A DNA stretch of 14,278 nt from Ruminococcus sp. UBA3855 (GCA_002392545.1 DGHF01000158.1:1-14278), one strand, 5' to 3'; shown: positions 1 to 7,009, counted from the stretch's first letter. Numbers and translations are program-made. Notes: a model not told the origin generated them from the letters alone.

Positions 1-443
1 TTCTTGATTGTGGAGTCGCTCCAATCATTGACAGCAGGCACTTTCTCTGCTAATTCCATGAAAAATAAATTGACATCTTTCTGTGAAAAATCAAGCTCCT
101 GTGAACGAAATTTTTCACCAATCACTTCCGTCATGAAGTCATATACTATGCTGTTTTCGCACATAATCGCATACAGGTTGATTTGTTTTCCAACCTGTAC
201 CGAAGATTCTGCAAGATGGTGAACCAGCTCTTCTGAATTCAATGCATCAATCCGCCGGAAACAAGTGTTCACAATTTTTCGGATTGTCCGCTCTGTAGGG
301 AACTGAAACAAATTTTCTGTAAAAATTTCCGTTTGGATTTCATCACGATTTTTCCCTTGACAAATCAAAGAAGCCACAATTCTGATTTCATAAAACAGAA
401 ATTGTTCCCTCGTCAATCCGCCACTGTAATGATTATGACTCAT
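1..443 (-). CDS. brxA: BrxA (DUF1819), first gene of a BREX phage-defence operon; C-terminus outside the window
   Basis: Reading the minus strand from an ATG at 443 gives 147 open codons that run off the left edge. The protein opens with MSHNHYSGGLTREQFLFYE and then has an Arg-Ile-rich helix, an 'ENLFQFPTERT' segment and, near the edge, 'VNDWSDSTIKK'. This layout matches BrxA (DUF1819) as I know it: YSAGLT near the start, an ENLFQ-like segment, and W-S-x-S-T-[LI]-K. BrxA is the small (about 200 residue) helical protein that usually opens type 1 BREX operons, ahead of brxB, brxC, pglX, pglZ and brxL, which would lie left of this window. Ribosome binding site GGAG sits 8 bases upstream of the ATG. 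A perfect sigma-A promoter lies at 539-567. No frameshift is seen. Family recognition is from memory of motifs, not from a search. Confidence 0.85.
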   Translation of the reverse strand, partial: MSHNHYSGGLTREQFLFYEIRIVASLICQGKNRDEIQTEIFTENLFQFPTERTIRKIVNTCFRRIDALNSEELVHHLAESSVQVGKQINLYAIMCENSIVYDFMTEVIGEKFRSQELDFSQKDVNLFFMELAEKVPAVNDWSDSTIK

Positions 444-473
444 CTAAAACACTCCATTTTTGTCACTGTTTCA

Positions 474-490
474 CAAAAGTCAATCTTTTG
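474..490. promoter_or_regulatory. Inverted repeat in the brxA leader, candidate operator
   Basis: CAAAAG and CTTTTG are perfect 6-base inverted arms around a 5-base centre, placed between the brxA promoter and its ribosome binding site. Position and symmetry suit a repressor site or a small hairpin, but nothing in the window identifies a binder. Confidence 0.3.
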
Positions 491-538
491 CGAAAACCAA
501 AACAAATATTATAATAGATATAAATACTTTTTGCTTTT

Positions 539-567
539 ATTATATCATGTTTTACATAATTTGTCAA
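539..567 (-). promoter_or_regulatory. Perfect consensus sigma-A promoter for the BREX operon
   Basis: On the minus strand the -35 box is TTGACA (562-567) and the -10 box is TATAAT (539-544), with exactly 17 bases between them. Transcription would start near 532, giving a leader of roughly 90 bases before brxA. A full match to both hexamers suggests strong basal transcription unless a repressor intervenes. Confidence 0.8.
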
Positions 568-604
568 ACCCTGAATCAGAATTTTGCAAAACATGTAGAT
601 TGCT

Positions 605-847
605 CTAACTTCCTTTAAAAATAGTGGAATCAAACACTTCAAAATGAAAAGATAAAAGTGAGTGCAGTTGTTCCTTATAACGAACAGGAAGAGCATCAAT
701 GAAGTTTTTGACAGCAGAGAAAAAATCCTCAAAAGTTTGATAATATTTATTGGATAAAATCGTTTTCCGAAAAAATTTCCAAAGTCTTTCTATCAAATTA
801 AGATTAGGGGAATACGGCGGTAAAAAGATAAGATTGATATTGATACT
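605..847 (-). pseudogene. IS630-family transposase, C-terminal remnant
   Basis: An open stretch of 80 codons ends in TAG at 605-607 and contains LPPYSPNLNLIERLWKFF. This is the signature around the last acidic residue (Glu) of the DDE catalytic triad in IS630-family transposases. The tail that follows (NKYYQTFEDFFSAVKNFI) is also typical of that family's C-terminus. An in-frame TAA lies immediately upstream (848-850), and the N-terminal domain and the first two catalytic acids are absent. The next DNA upstream reads in other frames, so this is a broken 3' fragment of an insertion sequence. I did not find a convincing terminal inverted repeat. Confidence 0.75.
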
Positions 848-1209
848 TTAGCCTATTGTAATTTCTTCGAAAATGATAGCTTAACATTGTACAGAGTTTC
901 AAAGAAATTTCTCGGAATGTTTCTGTTAGAATTCTTTCTTTCGGCTGATGTTCCAGAACAATTGCATTTTCCTCATTTACTGCTTCACAGTCTTCAGCTG
1001 CGTCCCTTTTTTAGAAGCATTCACTGCTTCTTCCAGATATACTTTTGTCAATCCTTCCCCTATCTGGTTTCTCGCTTCTATCACTGGTCTTTCAAATCTG
1101 TTAAACACCTCATAAAATGTTTCTGGATTTCCAAACTCTGTGACTTTACTATCTTTGTGATGACGTTTCCATCCTTGTCTGTCATTTTTACGCTCATTTC
1201 AATTTTCAT
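848..1209 (-). pseudogene. Unrecognised minus-strand gene broken by frameshifts, possibly mobile-element derived
   Basis: From an ATG at 1209 the minus strand reads MKIEMSVKMTDKDGNVITK. The coding-like signal then moves to a second frame near 1155-1165 (KVTEFGNPETFYEVFNRFE, continuing to KVYLEEAVNASKK). At the six-A tract (1007-1012, sense strand) it moves again, to a third frame (DAAEDCEAVNEENAIVLEHQ and on). Frame two ends at a TAA at 977-979. A promoter (1227-1255) and AAGGAG (1213-1218) precede the ATG, so this was once a real gene. The 3' end meets the IS630 remnant near 848. I do not recognise the family. The setting and the hydrophilic opening suggest a transposase or accessory protein, but that is a guess. 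Confidence 0.4.
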
Positions 1210-1226
1210 TCACTCCTTCTTTTTCT

Positions 1227-1255
1227 ATTTTATCACACTTCCATTGGTAATGCAA
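1227..1255 (-). promoter_or_regulatory. Sigma-A-type promoter of the broken gene
   Basis: On the minus strand, TTGCAT (1250-1255) and TAAAAT (1227-1232) are separated by 17 bases, about 20 bases upstream of the ATG at 1209. It is divergent from the promoter at 1302-1330. Confidence 0.5.
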
Positions 1256-1301
1256 TCGCACAGGTAGAAATTTTTTCACTGGATGTATCATCTTTCAAAG
1301 A

Positions 1302-1330
1302 TTGCCAATACTAGCTTAAAATGATACAAT
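1302..1330 (+). promoter_or_regulatory. Sigma-A-type promoter of the membrane-protein gene
   Basis: TTGCCA (1302-1307) and TACAAT (1325-1330) have a 17-base spacer. The predicted start near 1337 leaves a leader of about 20 bases to the ATG at 1358. This argues against the upstream in-frame TTG at 1340 as the start codon. Confidence 0.6.
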
Positions 1331-1357
1331 TTTTATCTTTTGAGTGAGGTACACGGC

Positions 1358-1954
1358 ATGATATTTGGATTGAGCAAGCTTTTACTGATGGGAATATTTG
1401 TTTCTTTTATGGAATTCTGCATTGAAAATTTATTTCTGTGTATTGGAAGGGGTTATATTGATAACCGAAATATGGTAATGCCGTTTTTGATGGGGTACGG
1501 AGTTGGGATAATAGGATTTTATCTCATTTCAGGAATTCCCCAAAGTGGAAATACATTGACGTATTTTCTGCTGTCGTCGCTTGTTGTAAGCGTAGGAGAA
1601 GTTATCATCGGGAAGACAGCAGAACACCTGTTAGGCTTTATTTACTGGGATTATTCCAAAATTCCACTGCATATCACAAGATATACTTCTGTTCCGACAG
1701 CTATGGGGTTCGGACTTGCAATCACATTGTTTATGAAGTATTGGTTTTTTCCGATTTTGAGAATGATTTCCGTGATTCCTGTCAATGTGCGCCGGATTGT
1801 AGGAATTTCCATGACAATACTGATGACAATTGATTTTTTATACAGTGTCCTGACAATGTACCGGAATCAAGCACCAAATTTCCGCTGGAAACTGCAATTA
1901 TTTCAAAAAAAATCACATCCAGTCCCTCAACAGGCATGGACAACGCAAAAGTAA
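1358..1954 (+). CDS. Multi-pass membrane protein of the putative ABC-transporter type IV (CmpB-like) family
   Basis: The 198-residue protein has about five hydrophobic segments (roughly residues 4-28, 41-59, 67-86, 110-133 and 147-166) and a basic, soluble C-terminal tail. The motif YWDYSKIPLHI (96-106), after a Glu/Gly-rich membrane segment, resembles the W-D-Y-S-x-[LI]-P signature of the Firmicute 'putative ABC-transporter type IV' membrane family (PF06541). That family has no firmly established function. I chose the ATG at 1358 because GTGAGG (1344-1349) sits 8 bases upstream and the promoter start point is near 1337. A TTG at 1340 would add six residues but lacks a binding site. The gene stands alone and ends at a strong terminator. 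The family call is by motif only. Confidence 0.6.
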   Translation: MIFGLSKLLLMGIFVSFMEFCIENLFLCIGRGYIDNRNMVMPFLMGYGVGIIGFYLISGIPQSGNTLTYFLLSSLVVSVGEVIIGKTAEHLLGFIYWDYSKIPLHITRYTSVPTAMGFGLAITLFMKYWFFPILRMISVIPVNVRRIVGISMTILMTIDFLYSVLTMYRNQAPNFRWKLQLFQKKSHPVPQQAWTTQK

Positions 1955-1959
1955 AAAAA

Positions 1960-1988
1960 CTGCTGTGTCGGATGACACGGCAGTTTTT
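1960..1988. terminator. Bidirectional rho-independent terminator
   Basis: A 10-base-pair stem (1960-1969 with 1974-1983, one G.T pair) with a GGAT loop is flanked by an A run on the left and TTTTT on the right. It lies between the convergent membrane-protein and esterase genes and can end both transcripts. Confidence 0.85.
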
Positions 1989-2003
1989 GTAAAGGAGAAA
2001 TTT

Positions 2004-2816
2004 TTATGAAAAAGCTTTGAAAATACAGCGAATGTAATAGTATATATGTGGACGGAGTGTTTTTCCGCCATGGTCTCCGCCTTGGATATAATGCCAGATG
2101 TGGGGAACACAGTTTTTTTCTAATTGTCTGTGATATTCTTCCGGTACGGAGAAAATAAGCGAATCCTCAGAACCTGCGCTGATAAACAGTACATAGGGTT
2201 GAATTTCATCAAATTTGAGATATTCGGGAGGAATCTGGTCTTCCATCAGACCGGGGGCAGGGGCAACCGCTCCCACATAGCCGAACAGGTCAGGACGTGA
2301 AAAGCCAATATTCAGCGATTCCCTACCGCCCATGGAAAAACCAGTGATAGCGGTCGATTCTCTCCCTATCTTGACAGAATAGTGTGAATTGACAAAGGGC
2401 ATAATTTCCTCAGTCAGAAGATTGATGAAATTATCATAAGCCCGATTATTTTTCGGGTTCAAACCGTCGCATTTTTCTTGTATGTCGCTTGCGTAGATGT
2501 CAGGGAATATCACAATCATATCTTCTGCTTCACCATCAGCAATGGCATTTCCGATAATCTGCCGGAGGGCATCGCCTGAACCAAGAAGAGAATCTTCATT
2601 TCCCCAGTAGCCATGCAGGACATACAGAACTGGATATTTTTTGTTTGTGGAATAGCTGACTGGAAGTAATACATTAAAATTCTTTTTTCGTTTGCAGATT
2701 TGGGAATCAATGGTAATTTTCTCTAATATTCCGTAGGAAATTCCCTCATGTTCAAGTGTAGCTTCAAAGGGTTCAGTTTCTGTCATGATTTCGCTGAACT
2801 GAGTTACATTCCTCAC
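2004..2816 (-). CDS. CE1 / feruloyl-esterase-like alpha/beta-hydrolase, cytoplasmic
   Basis: The 270-residue protein has the alpha/beta-hydrolase fold signature of the esterase D / carbohydrate esterase family 1 group. LYVLHGYWG (64-72) carries the oxyanion-hole HG, GFSMGG (159-164) has the nucleophile Ser161, SAGSEDSL (213-220) has the probable acid Asp218, and QGGDHG (245-250) has His249. The order and spacing resemble the feruloyl esterase domains of clostridial xylanases such as XynZ. No signal peptide, dockerin or carbohydrate-binding module is present, so it probably works inside the cell on short acylated or feruloylated oligosaccharides; the substrate is inference. The start is GTG at 2816, with GAGGTG (2822-2827) five bases upstream. 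A later ATG (residue 11) is less well placed. It has its own promoter (2848-2876) and is monocistronic. Confidence 0.75.
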   Translation of the reverse strand: MRNVTQFSEIMTETEPFEATLEHEGISYGILEKITIDSQICKRKKNFNVLLPVSYSTNKKYPVLYVLHGYWGNEDSLLGSGDALRQIIGNAIADGEAEDMIVIFPDIYASDIQEKCDGLNPKNNRAYDNFINLLTEEIMPFVNSHYSVKIGRESTAITGFSMGGRESLNIGFSRPDLFGYVGAVAPAPGLMEDQIPPEYLKFDEIQPYVLFISAGSEDSLIFSVPEEYHRQLEKNCVPHIWHYIQGGDHGGKTLRPHIYYYIRCIFKAFS

Positions 2817-2847
2817 AATATCACCTCTTCTGTTCTATGATAGTCTT

Positions 2848-2876
2848 ATGATACATCATTTGATGGAAAATTACAA
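2848..2876 (-). promoter_or_regulatory. Sigma-A-type promoter of the esterase gene
   Basis: On the minus strand, TTGTAA (2871-2876) and TATCAT (2848-2853) have a 17-base spacer, about 30 bases upstream of the GTG start. Confidence 0.5.
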
Positions 2877-2895
2877 CCCCAAAAATGATTTTCAG

Positions 2896-3056
2896 GTGGA
2901 GAAAATATTGATTTTTTCATCTTGAAATATATCAGCAGGACTGGCAGATTGTGACTGTTTCTGAAATGTTCAGGGCGAACAACAAAACAATGTACAATGG
3001 AACGGTATATAACAATATCTGGTAATTTGTCATATGTGGAGAAAATCCGGATTTTT
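2896..3056. repeat. Imperfect direct repeat flanking a gene remnant
   Basis: GTGGAGAAAAT followed by four bases and ATTTTT occurs at 2896-2916 and again at 3036-3056, 140 bases apart. Only the central four bases differ (ATTG versus CCGG). The second copy contains a perfect 14-base palindrome, AAAATCCGGATTTT (3042-3055). Confidence 0.45.
2912..3025 (+). pseudogene. 3' remnant of a polysaccharide-deacetylase-like gene
   Basis: After an in-frame TGA (2909-2911), 37 codons run to a TAA at 3023-3025. They contain DWQIVTVSEMF and a terminal NGTVYNNIW. Short-chain polysaccharide deacetylases of Gram-positive bacteria commonly end with a helix, an [FI]VTVSE[ML] strand and an N-G-x-V-Y tail, and this fragment follows that plan. 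No catalytic NodB motifs or start codon remain, so it would be the last tenth of a lost gene. The assignment rests on a short motif and could be wrong. Confidence 0.4.
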
Positions 3057-3184
3057 GTTTCTCTGTAAGTTTTAAGGAATGATATTTTGATATAATCGAG
3101 TTATCATCATAGCAATACGGAAAATATATTTGAATGAACACAATAAACTAAGCTGTTAATTTGTTAAAATTCATATTTGCAAAT

Positions 3185-3213
3185 TTGAAAATCGTTATCA
3201 TATCTGATATAAT
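3185..3213 (+). promoter_or_regulatory. Possible upstream promoter of the HTH gene
   Basis: TTGAAA (3185-3190) and TATAAT (3208-3213, preceded by TGA as an extended -10) have a 17-base spacer. It would give a second, longer leader to the gene at 3335. The perfect 10-base palindrome ATATGCATAT (3233-3242) lies between this and the proximal promoter and could be an operator. Confidence 0.4.
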
Positions 3214-3265
3214 TTCTATAAATTTTAATAAAATATGCATATATTTTTGTTTTGATAATTTATTC

Positions 3266-3294
3266 TTGACAGCAGTGGAGTTATATGCTATAAT
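3266..3294 (+). promoter_or_regulatory. Perfect consensus extended -10 promoter of the HTH gene
   Basis: TTGACA (3266-3271) and TATAAT (3289-3294) have a 17-base spacer, and TGC precedes the -10 (extended -10). Transcription would start near 3301, about 34 bases before the ATG. Confidence 0.8.
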
Positions 3295-3334
3295 AAAGCA
3301 ATAAAACAAGCCGCTTTTAGGAGGAAATCAAAAA

Positions 3335-4732
3335 ATGAAATTTTCAGAAATCATCAGTCATTTTAAAGAGAAATCGCATTTCACACAGGAAGAAATTGCT
3401 GAAAAACTCGGCACAACAAAGCCTACCATTTCTAACTGGTGCACCGGAAAAAGAACCCCTGATGTCAAGGACACTGAAATCATTAACAAAATTTCGGAGC
3501 TGACCGGCGTAACGGTGCAGGAAATTATCTTTGCAATCATTGAGCAGAATCATATCAGTTTAGCCCCCTCTAAAATAACAGTCAATCCGTTTTTCAAGTA
3601 TTTCGAGTCTGATTTTAATGACATTTCAAAATTCATCTATGATGAATCAGAAGTGAAAATATTTCTGGTGTTGCAGTCTGAACTGTTGCAGAAAGTTTCC
3701 AGACTTTACGGAGATGCAATTGACAGTTCTTTAGAGGAATTGTTGAAAATCGAAACTGTATCCCAGAAAATGGGTTATCTGAAAAAGGCAACAACATGGG
3801 TTTATGAGTATATCAGACAGGGACACCACACATTTGACCCCCGTAAATTGAATGATAAAGAATTGTTTCAGTTTCTTGATTGTCTGTTTGATTTAACGGA
3901 AGTCCGGAATACCTTGACGGATAATCTGACAGAAAATGGTTATGTCGCTCCGTTTTGGAATCAGATTGTTTTTGAATATGAAGGGGTAGAGTATGTATTT
4001 TCCGAGAAAGAATTGTTGATGATTAAAAATGGAAACTATGAAATTCTGAATGAAAAAATCAGAAGCTATTATTATGGCAATTTTGGGAGTGTTAGGAGTG
4101 CAATCAAGGAATTCACAGAGAAAATTAACCTTGAACAACTTGATTTCATCAAAAAATGTGTTGTCTTTCTGACAAAAAATGATGATGCAGAAATTGAGAA
4201 ATATTTCCAGTCATATCAGAAGTATCAAGAAGAATTGGCGGTTTATCAGTCGAAAATGGAAGAAATCCGGAAACTGCAATATTTATATGATAAAGAAAAA
4301 TACCCCGATTTGCCTGAGCCAGTTCCCCCTGAAAAACCAGCCGAAAAGTATTTTTATAAGCTTTCCAAAAAAGGGAAGAAGCTGTTAGAATTGTATGAGT
4401 TGGCTCATCCGCAGGAAGAAACAGCCCCCCTTGACAAAGCTCTTGATTATCGCCATGCCCTTGAAGCTTACAAAGGGACTGCAATTCTGATTGATGCCGT
4501 GTATGGCTCTCACGAAGCGGATAATGTCATTCTTAGAGACGTGTATATTCATGATGATTATATTTGTGACCATTTGCATATTTACAGGGGGAATCAGCTT
4601 TTTGAGGGAAAAACCATTGGTGACAGATTCTTTGTCAAGGGAACTGTCTATGAATATATCAATTCCGACGGACTGAAAAATTTAAGCTTGGAGATAACGG
4701 AAATTTCAGAAGAAGAACTTTTCACCAGCTGA
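3335..4732 (+). CDS. XRE-type HTH protein with large unrecognised C-terminal region
   Basis: Residues 1-69 form a Cro/C1-type helix-turn-helix (TQEEIAEKLGTTKPTISNWCTGKRTP), so the protein probably binds DNA. The remaining roughly 395 residues match no family I recognise. Residues 85-285 look mixed helical. Residues 286-322 are highly charged and likely helical or coiled coil, followed by a Pro/Glu linker (PDLPEPVPPEKP, 324-335) and another helical segment. Residues 395-455 look beta-rich and could form a small barrel: NVILRDVYIHDDYICDHLHI, then GDRFFVKGTVYEY. AGGAGG (3319-3324) is ten bases before the ATG. The promoter is near perfect. A 465-residue length is far above that of a simple XRE repressor, so it may combine sensing or effector activity with regulation. 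An 80-base gap separates it from rmlB. I assign no function beyond the HTH. Confidence 0.75.
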   Translation: MKFSEIISHFKEKSHFTQEEIAEKLGTTKPTISNWCTGKRTPDVKDTEIINKISELTGVTVQEIIFAIIEQNHISLAPSKITVNPFFKYFESDFNDISKFIYDESEVKIFLVLQSELLQKVSRLYGDAIDSSLEELLKIETVSQKMGYLKKATTWVYEYIRQGHHTFDPRKLNDKELFQFLDCLFDLTEVRNTLTDNLTENGYVAPFWNQIVFEYEGVEYVFSEKELLMIKNGNYEILNEKIRSYYYGNFGSVRSAIKEFTEKINLEQLDFIKKCVVFLTKNDDAEIEKYFQSYQKYQEELAVYQSKMEEIRKLQYLYDKEKYPDLPEPVPPEKPAEKYFYKLSKKGKKLLELYELAHPQEETAPLDKALDYRHALEAYKGTAILIDAVYGSHEADNVILRDVYIHDDYICDHLHIYRGNQLFEGKTIGDRFFVKGTVYEYINSDGLKNLSLEITEISEEELFTS

Positions 4733-4812
4733 AAATTGATTGTATTTTTGTAAAAAAATCAAGTAGTTAAGTTTAGTGAATAAGAATAAATTTTCTTTAT
4801 AGGAGTATTGCT

Positions 4813-5820
4813 ATGACAATCGTTGTAACTGGCGGTGCTGGATTTATTGGTTCTAATTTTATTTTTCATATGTTAAGATATTATTCAGATTATCGGATTA
4901 TCTGTCTTGATAAGCTGACCTATGCCGGAAATCTTTCCACACTCAGACCAGTCATCACAAATCCAAATTTTAGGTTTGTGAAAGCTGATATTTGTGACAG
5001 AAATGCTGTAGAAAAGCTATTTGAAGAAGAAACACCGGATATGGTTGTTAATTTTGCAGCAGAATCTCATGTTGACCGTTCTATTGAAAATCCGGAAATT
5101 TTTCTGCAAACAAACATCATTGGAACGGAAGTTTTGATGGATGCTTGCAGAAAGTACGGAATTCTGCGGTATCACCAAGTTTCTACAGATGAAGTTTATG
5201 GAGATTTGCCGTTAGACAGACCTGATTTATTTTTTACTGAAGAAACGCCCGTTCATGCTTCAAGTCCTTATTCTGCTTCCAAAGCGGGGGCAGATTTGCT
5301 TGTACTTGCCTATTATCGGACTTATGGTCTTCCTGTCACAATTTCGAGGTGTTCCAATAATTATGGTGCTTATCATTTTCCGGAAAAGTTAATTCCTTTG
5401 ATGATTGTCAATGCATTGCATGACAAGCCTTTACCTGTATATGGTGAAGGCTTGAATGTGCGTGACTGGCTTTATGTCGAAGACCATTGCAAAGCAATTG
5501 CCCTGATAATTCATCAGGGCAAGGCTGGAGAAATTTATAATATTGGCGGACACAATGAAATGCACAATATTGATATTGTTAAACTGATTTGTAAAAAATT
5601 GCACAAACCTGAAAGCCTGATTACGTTTGTTTCTGACAGAAAAGGTCATGATATGCGCTATGCAATTGACTCAACAAAGATTCATCATGAACTAGGCTGG
5701 TTTCCAGAAACAAATTTTTCAGATGGAATTCAAAAAACAATTGATTGGTATTTGAATCATCGTGAATGGTGGGAAAATATCCTCAATGGAAAATACCAGA
5801 ATGATAATAAAATGCAGTAA
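4813..5820 (+). CDS. rmlB: dTDP-glucose 4,6-dehydratase
   Basis: The 335-residue protein is full length for RmlB/RfbB, an extended short-chain dehydrogenase that converts dTDP-glucose to dTDP-4-keto-6-deoxyglucose for rhamnose and other deoxysugars. The NAD-binding motif TGGAGFIG spans 6-13. The catalytic signature STDEVYGDL starts at residue 124 (the T-D-E of RmlB), and YSASK (153-157) gives the catalytic Tyr153 and Lys157. The segments AAESHVDRS, RCSNNYG and GEGLNVRDWLYVEDHC are also RmlB hallmarks. AGGAG lies upstream of the ATG. No rmlA, rmlC or rmlD is nearby, so the rest of the pathway must be elsewhere or the product feeds another sugar route. I saw no clear promoter in the 80 bases upstream, so it may be co-transcribed with the HTH gene. 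Confidence 0.93.
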   Translation: MTIVVTGGAGFIGSNFIFHMLRYYSDYRIICLDKLTYAGNLSTLRPVITNPNFRFVKADICDRNAVEKLFEEETPDMVVNFAAESHVDRSIENPEIFLQTNIIGTEVLMDACRKYGILRYHQVSTDEVYGDLPLDRPDLFFTEETPVHASSPYSASKAGADLLVLAYYRTYGLPVTISRCSNNYGAYHFPEKLIPLMIVNALHDKPLPVYGEGLNVRDWLYVEDHCKAIALIIHQGKAGEIYNIGGHNEMHNIDIVKLICKKLHKPESLITFVSDRKGHDMRYAIDSTKIHHELGWFPETNFSDGIQKTIDWYLNHREWWENILNGKYQNDNKMQ

Positions 5821-5847
5821 CTGAAACAAGAGACATTTTCAGGCGAA

Positions 5848-5868
5848 ACTGCAACAATATTTTGCAGT
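5848..5868. terminator. Weak hairpin between convergent rmlB and the nitrogenase-like operon
   Basis: The perfect 7-base-pair inverted repeat ACTGCAA / TTGCAGT has a 7-base loop and sits in the 52-base gap between the two stop codons. Neither strand has a good T run after it, so it is at best an imperfect terminator. Confidence 0.4.
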
Positions 5869-5872
5869 CAAA

Positions 5873-6097
5873 CTACTTCTCTGTGATTTTGCGGTTCAGA
5901 AGCGTTACCAGCGTTTCCAAATCAACCCCATGCACGGAGGCGGCTTCCTCAATGGTCTCCGCACCGGATGCCGGACAACCAAGGCAATGCATCCCGATAT
6001 CATACAGAATCTGTGCTGTTTGGGGATGAAATAACACCAAATCGCCGATATTGGTTTCAGGGGTTACAACTGCCACTCTGTCAATATCAATCTTCAT
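5873..6097 (-). CDS. DUF1858 small protein, last gene of the nitrogenase-like operon
   Basis: The 74-residue protein has the DUF1858 layout: a short N-terminal helix, 'HPQTAQILYDIGMHCLGCPAS' in the middle (Cys38 and Cys41 in a C-x-x-C pair), then 'ETIEEAASVHGVDLETLV'. DUF1858 proteins occur alone or joined to redox and iron-sulfur proteins such as ScdA/RIC-like factors, and the CxxC could bind metal or form a disulfide. The start ATG has GGGTG 7 bases upstream. It begins 13 bases after the nifH stop, so it is almost certainly co-transcribed. A role in electron delivery, cluster insertion or redox protection of the reductase is inferred from position only. Confidence 0.85.
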   Translation of the reverse strand: MKIDIDRVAVVTPETNIGDLVLFHPQTAQILYDIGMHCLGCPASGAETIEEAASVHGVDLETLVTLLNRKITEK

Positions 6098-6110
6098 ACG
6101 GTTTCACCCA

Positions 6111-6965
6111 TCAAATAGAATACTGGTCTTCCAAGCCGTCCAGCAGACCATATTCCACCAGAATTTCTTCAAGACGTTCCTGTGTGAGTGGCTTCGGAAT
6201 GACAAAGGAAGTATTTTCTTCAATCTTGCGGGCAAGTTCACGATATTCATCAGCCTGCTTTGCTTTGGAGTTATGCTCGATGACGGTTTTCTTGCGGATT
6301 TCGGCACGTTGCACCTCATTGTCACGAGGGACAAAATGAATCAGCTGTGTACCAAGTTCCTTTGCGAATGCTGCAACCAGTTCACGCTCACGGTCAACAT
6401 TTCGGCTGTTGCAGATGATACCGCCCAGACGGACACCGCCCTGTCTTGCGTAACGTGCGATACCTTTCGAAATATTATTTGCTGCATAGAGAGCCATCAT
6501 TTCACCGCTTGCAACAATGTAAATTTCTTTCGCTTTTCCTTCACGAATGGGCATTGCAAATCCTCCGCACACAACGTCGCCTAATACGTCATAAAAAACA
6601 TAATCCAAGTCGTCCGTATATGCGCCCAGTCTTTCCAGCAGTCCGATAGAGGTAATAATGCCACGTCCGGCACATCCTACCCCCGGTTCAGGGCCTCCGG
6701 ATTCTACACAGCGTGTTCCCTGAAAGCCTTCTTTCAGAATGTCTTCCAGTTCAATATCTTCTCCGGCATCACGGAGGGTATCAAGAACAGTTTTCTGAGC
6801 GAGACCGCCAAGCAGGAGACGGGTCGAATCGGCTTTCGGGTCACAACCTACCACCATGACTTTACTTCCACGCTCCACCAGTCCGGCGGTGAGGTTCTGT
6901 GTGGTGGTAGATTTACCAATACCACCCTTGCCATAAATTGCAATCTGTCTAATTTCCTTTGCCAT
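6111..6965 (-). CDS. nifH: NifH-like nitrogenase iron protein (dinitrogenase reductase homologue)
   Basis: The 284-residue ATPase is very close to NifH in length and motifs. YGKGGIGKST (11-20) is the P-loop, VGCDPKADST follows at 39-48, and GVGCAGRGI (95-103) carries cluster ligand Cys98 and the Arg101 that is ADP-ribosylated in some nitrogenases. DVVCGGFAMP (130-139) carries cluster ligand Cys133. The subunits would form a dimer bridging one [4Fe-4S] cluster, pass electrons to the D/K complex with ATP hydrolysis, and may also act in cofactor maturation. AAAGGAAG lies 8 bases before the ATG. It follows nifB by 115 bases, the only large gap in the operon, which holds a GC-rich hairpin. It is followed 13 bases later by the DUF1858 gene. 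Given its partners, it likely serves a nitrogenase-like enzyme rather than N2 fixation. Confidence 0.93.
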   Translation of the reverse strand: MAKEIRQIAIYGKGGIGKSTTTQNLTAGLVERGSKVMVVGCDPKADSTRLLLGGLAQKTVLDTLRDAGEDIELEDILKEGFQGTRCVESGGPEPGVGCAGRGIITSIGLLERLGAYTDDLDYVFYDVLGDVVCGGFAMPIREGKAKEIYIVASGEMMALYAANNISKGIARYARQGGVRLGGIICNSRNVDRERELVAAFAKELGTQLIHFVPRDNEVQRAEIRKKTVIEHNSKAKQADEYRELARKIEENTSFVIPKPLTQERLEEILVEYGLLDGLEDQYSI

Positions 6966-7009
6966 AAATCATACTTCCTTTCAAGAAATTCATTCAAATG
7001 ATGGAGGTG

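Noticed and set aside
887..1267. 126-codon plus-strand open frame
   Set aside because: The coding-like signal, promoter and ribosome binding site are all on the minus strand; the plus-strand reading is Phe/Ser-rich, as expected of an antisense shadow.
2896..3056. CRISPR-like repeat
   Set aside because: There are only two copies, 140 bases apart, with a coding remnant between them.
2932..3141. 69-codon minus-strand open frame
   Set aside because: It has no promoter or ribosome binding site, is low in complexity, and is opposite the better supported deacetylase-like remnant.
5968..6584. Plus-strand open frames opposite nifH and the DUF1858 gene
   Set aside because: They are antisense shadows of clearly conserved minus-strand genes, with no ribosome binding sites or recognisable protein features.
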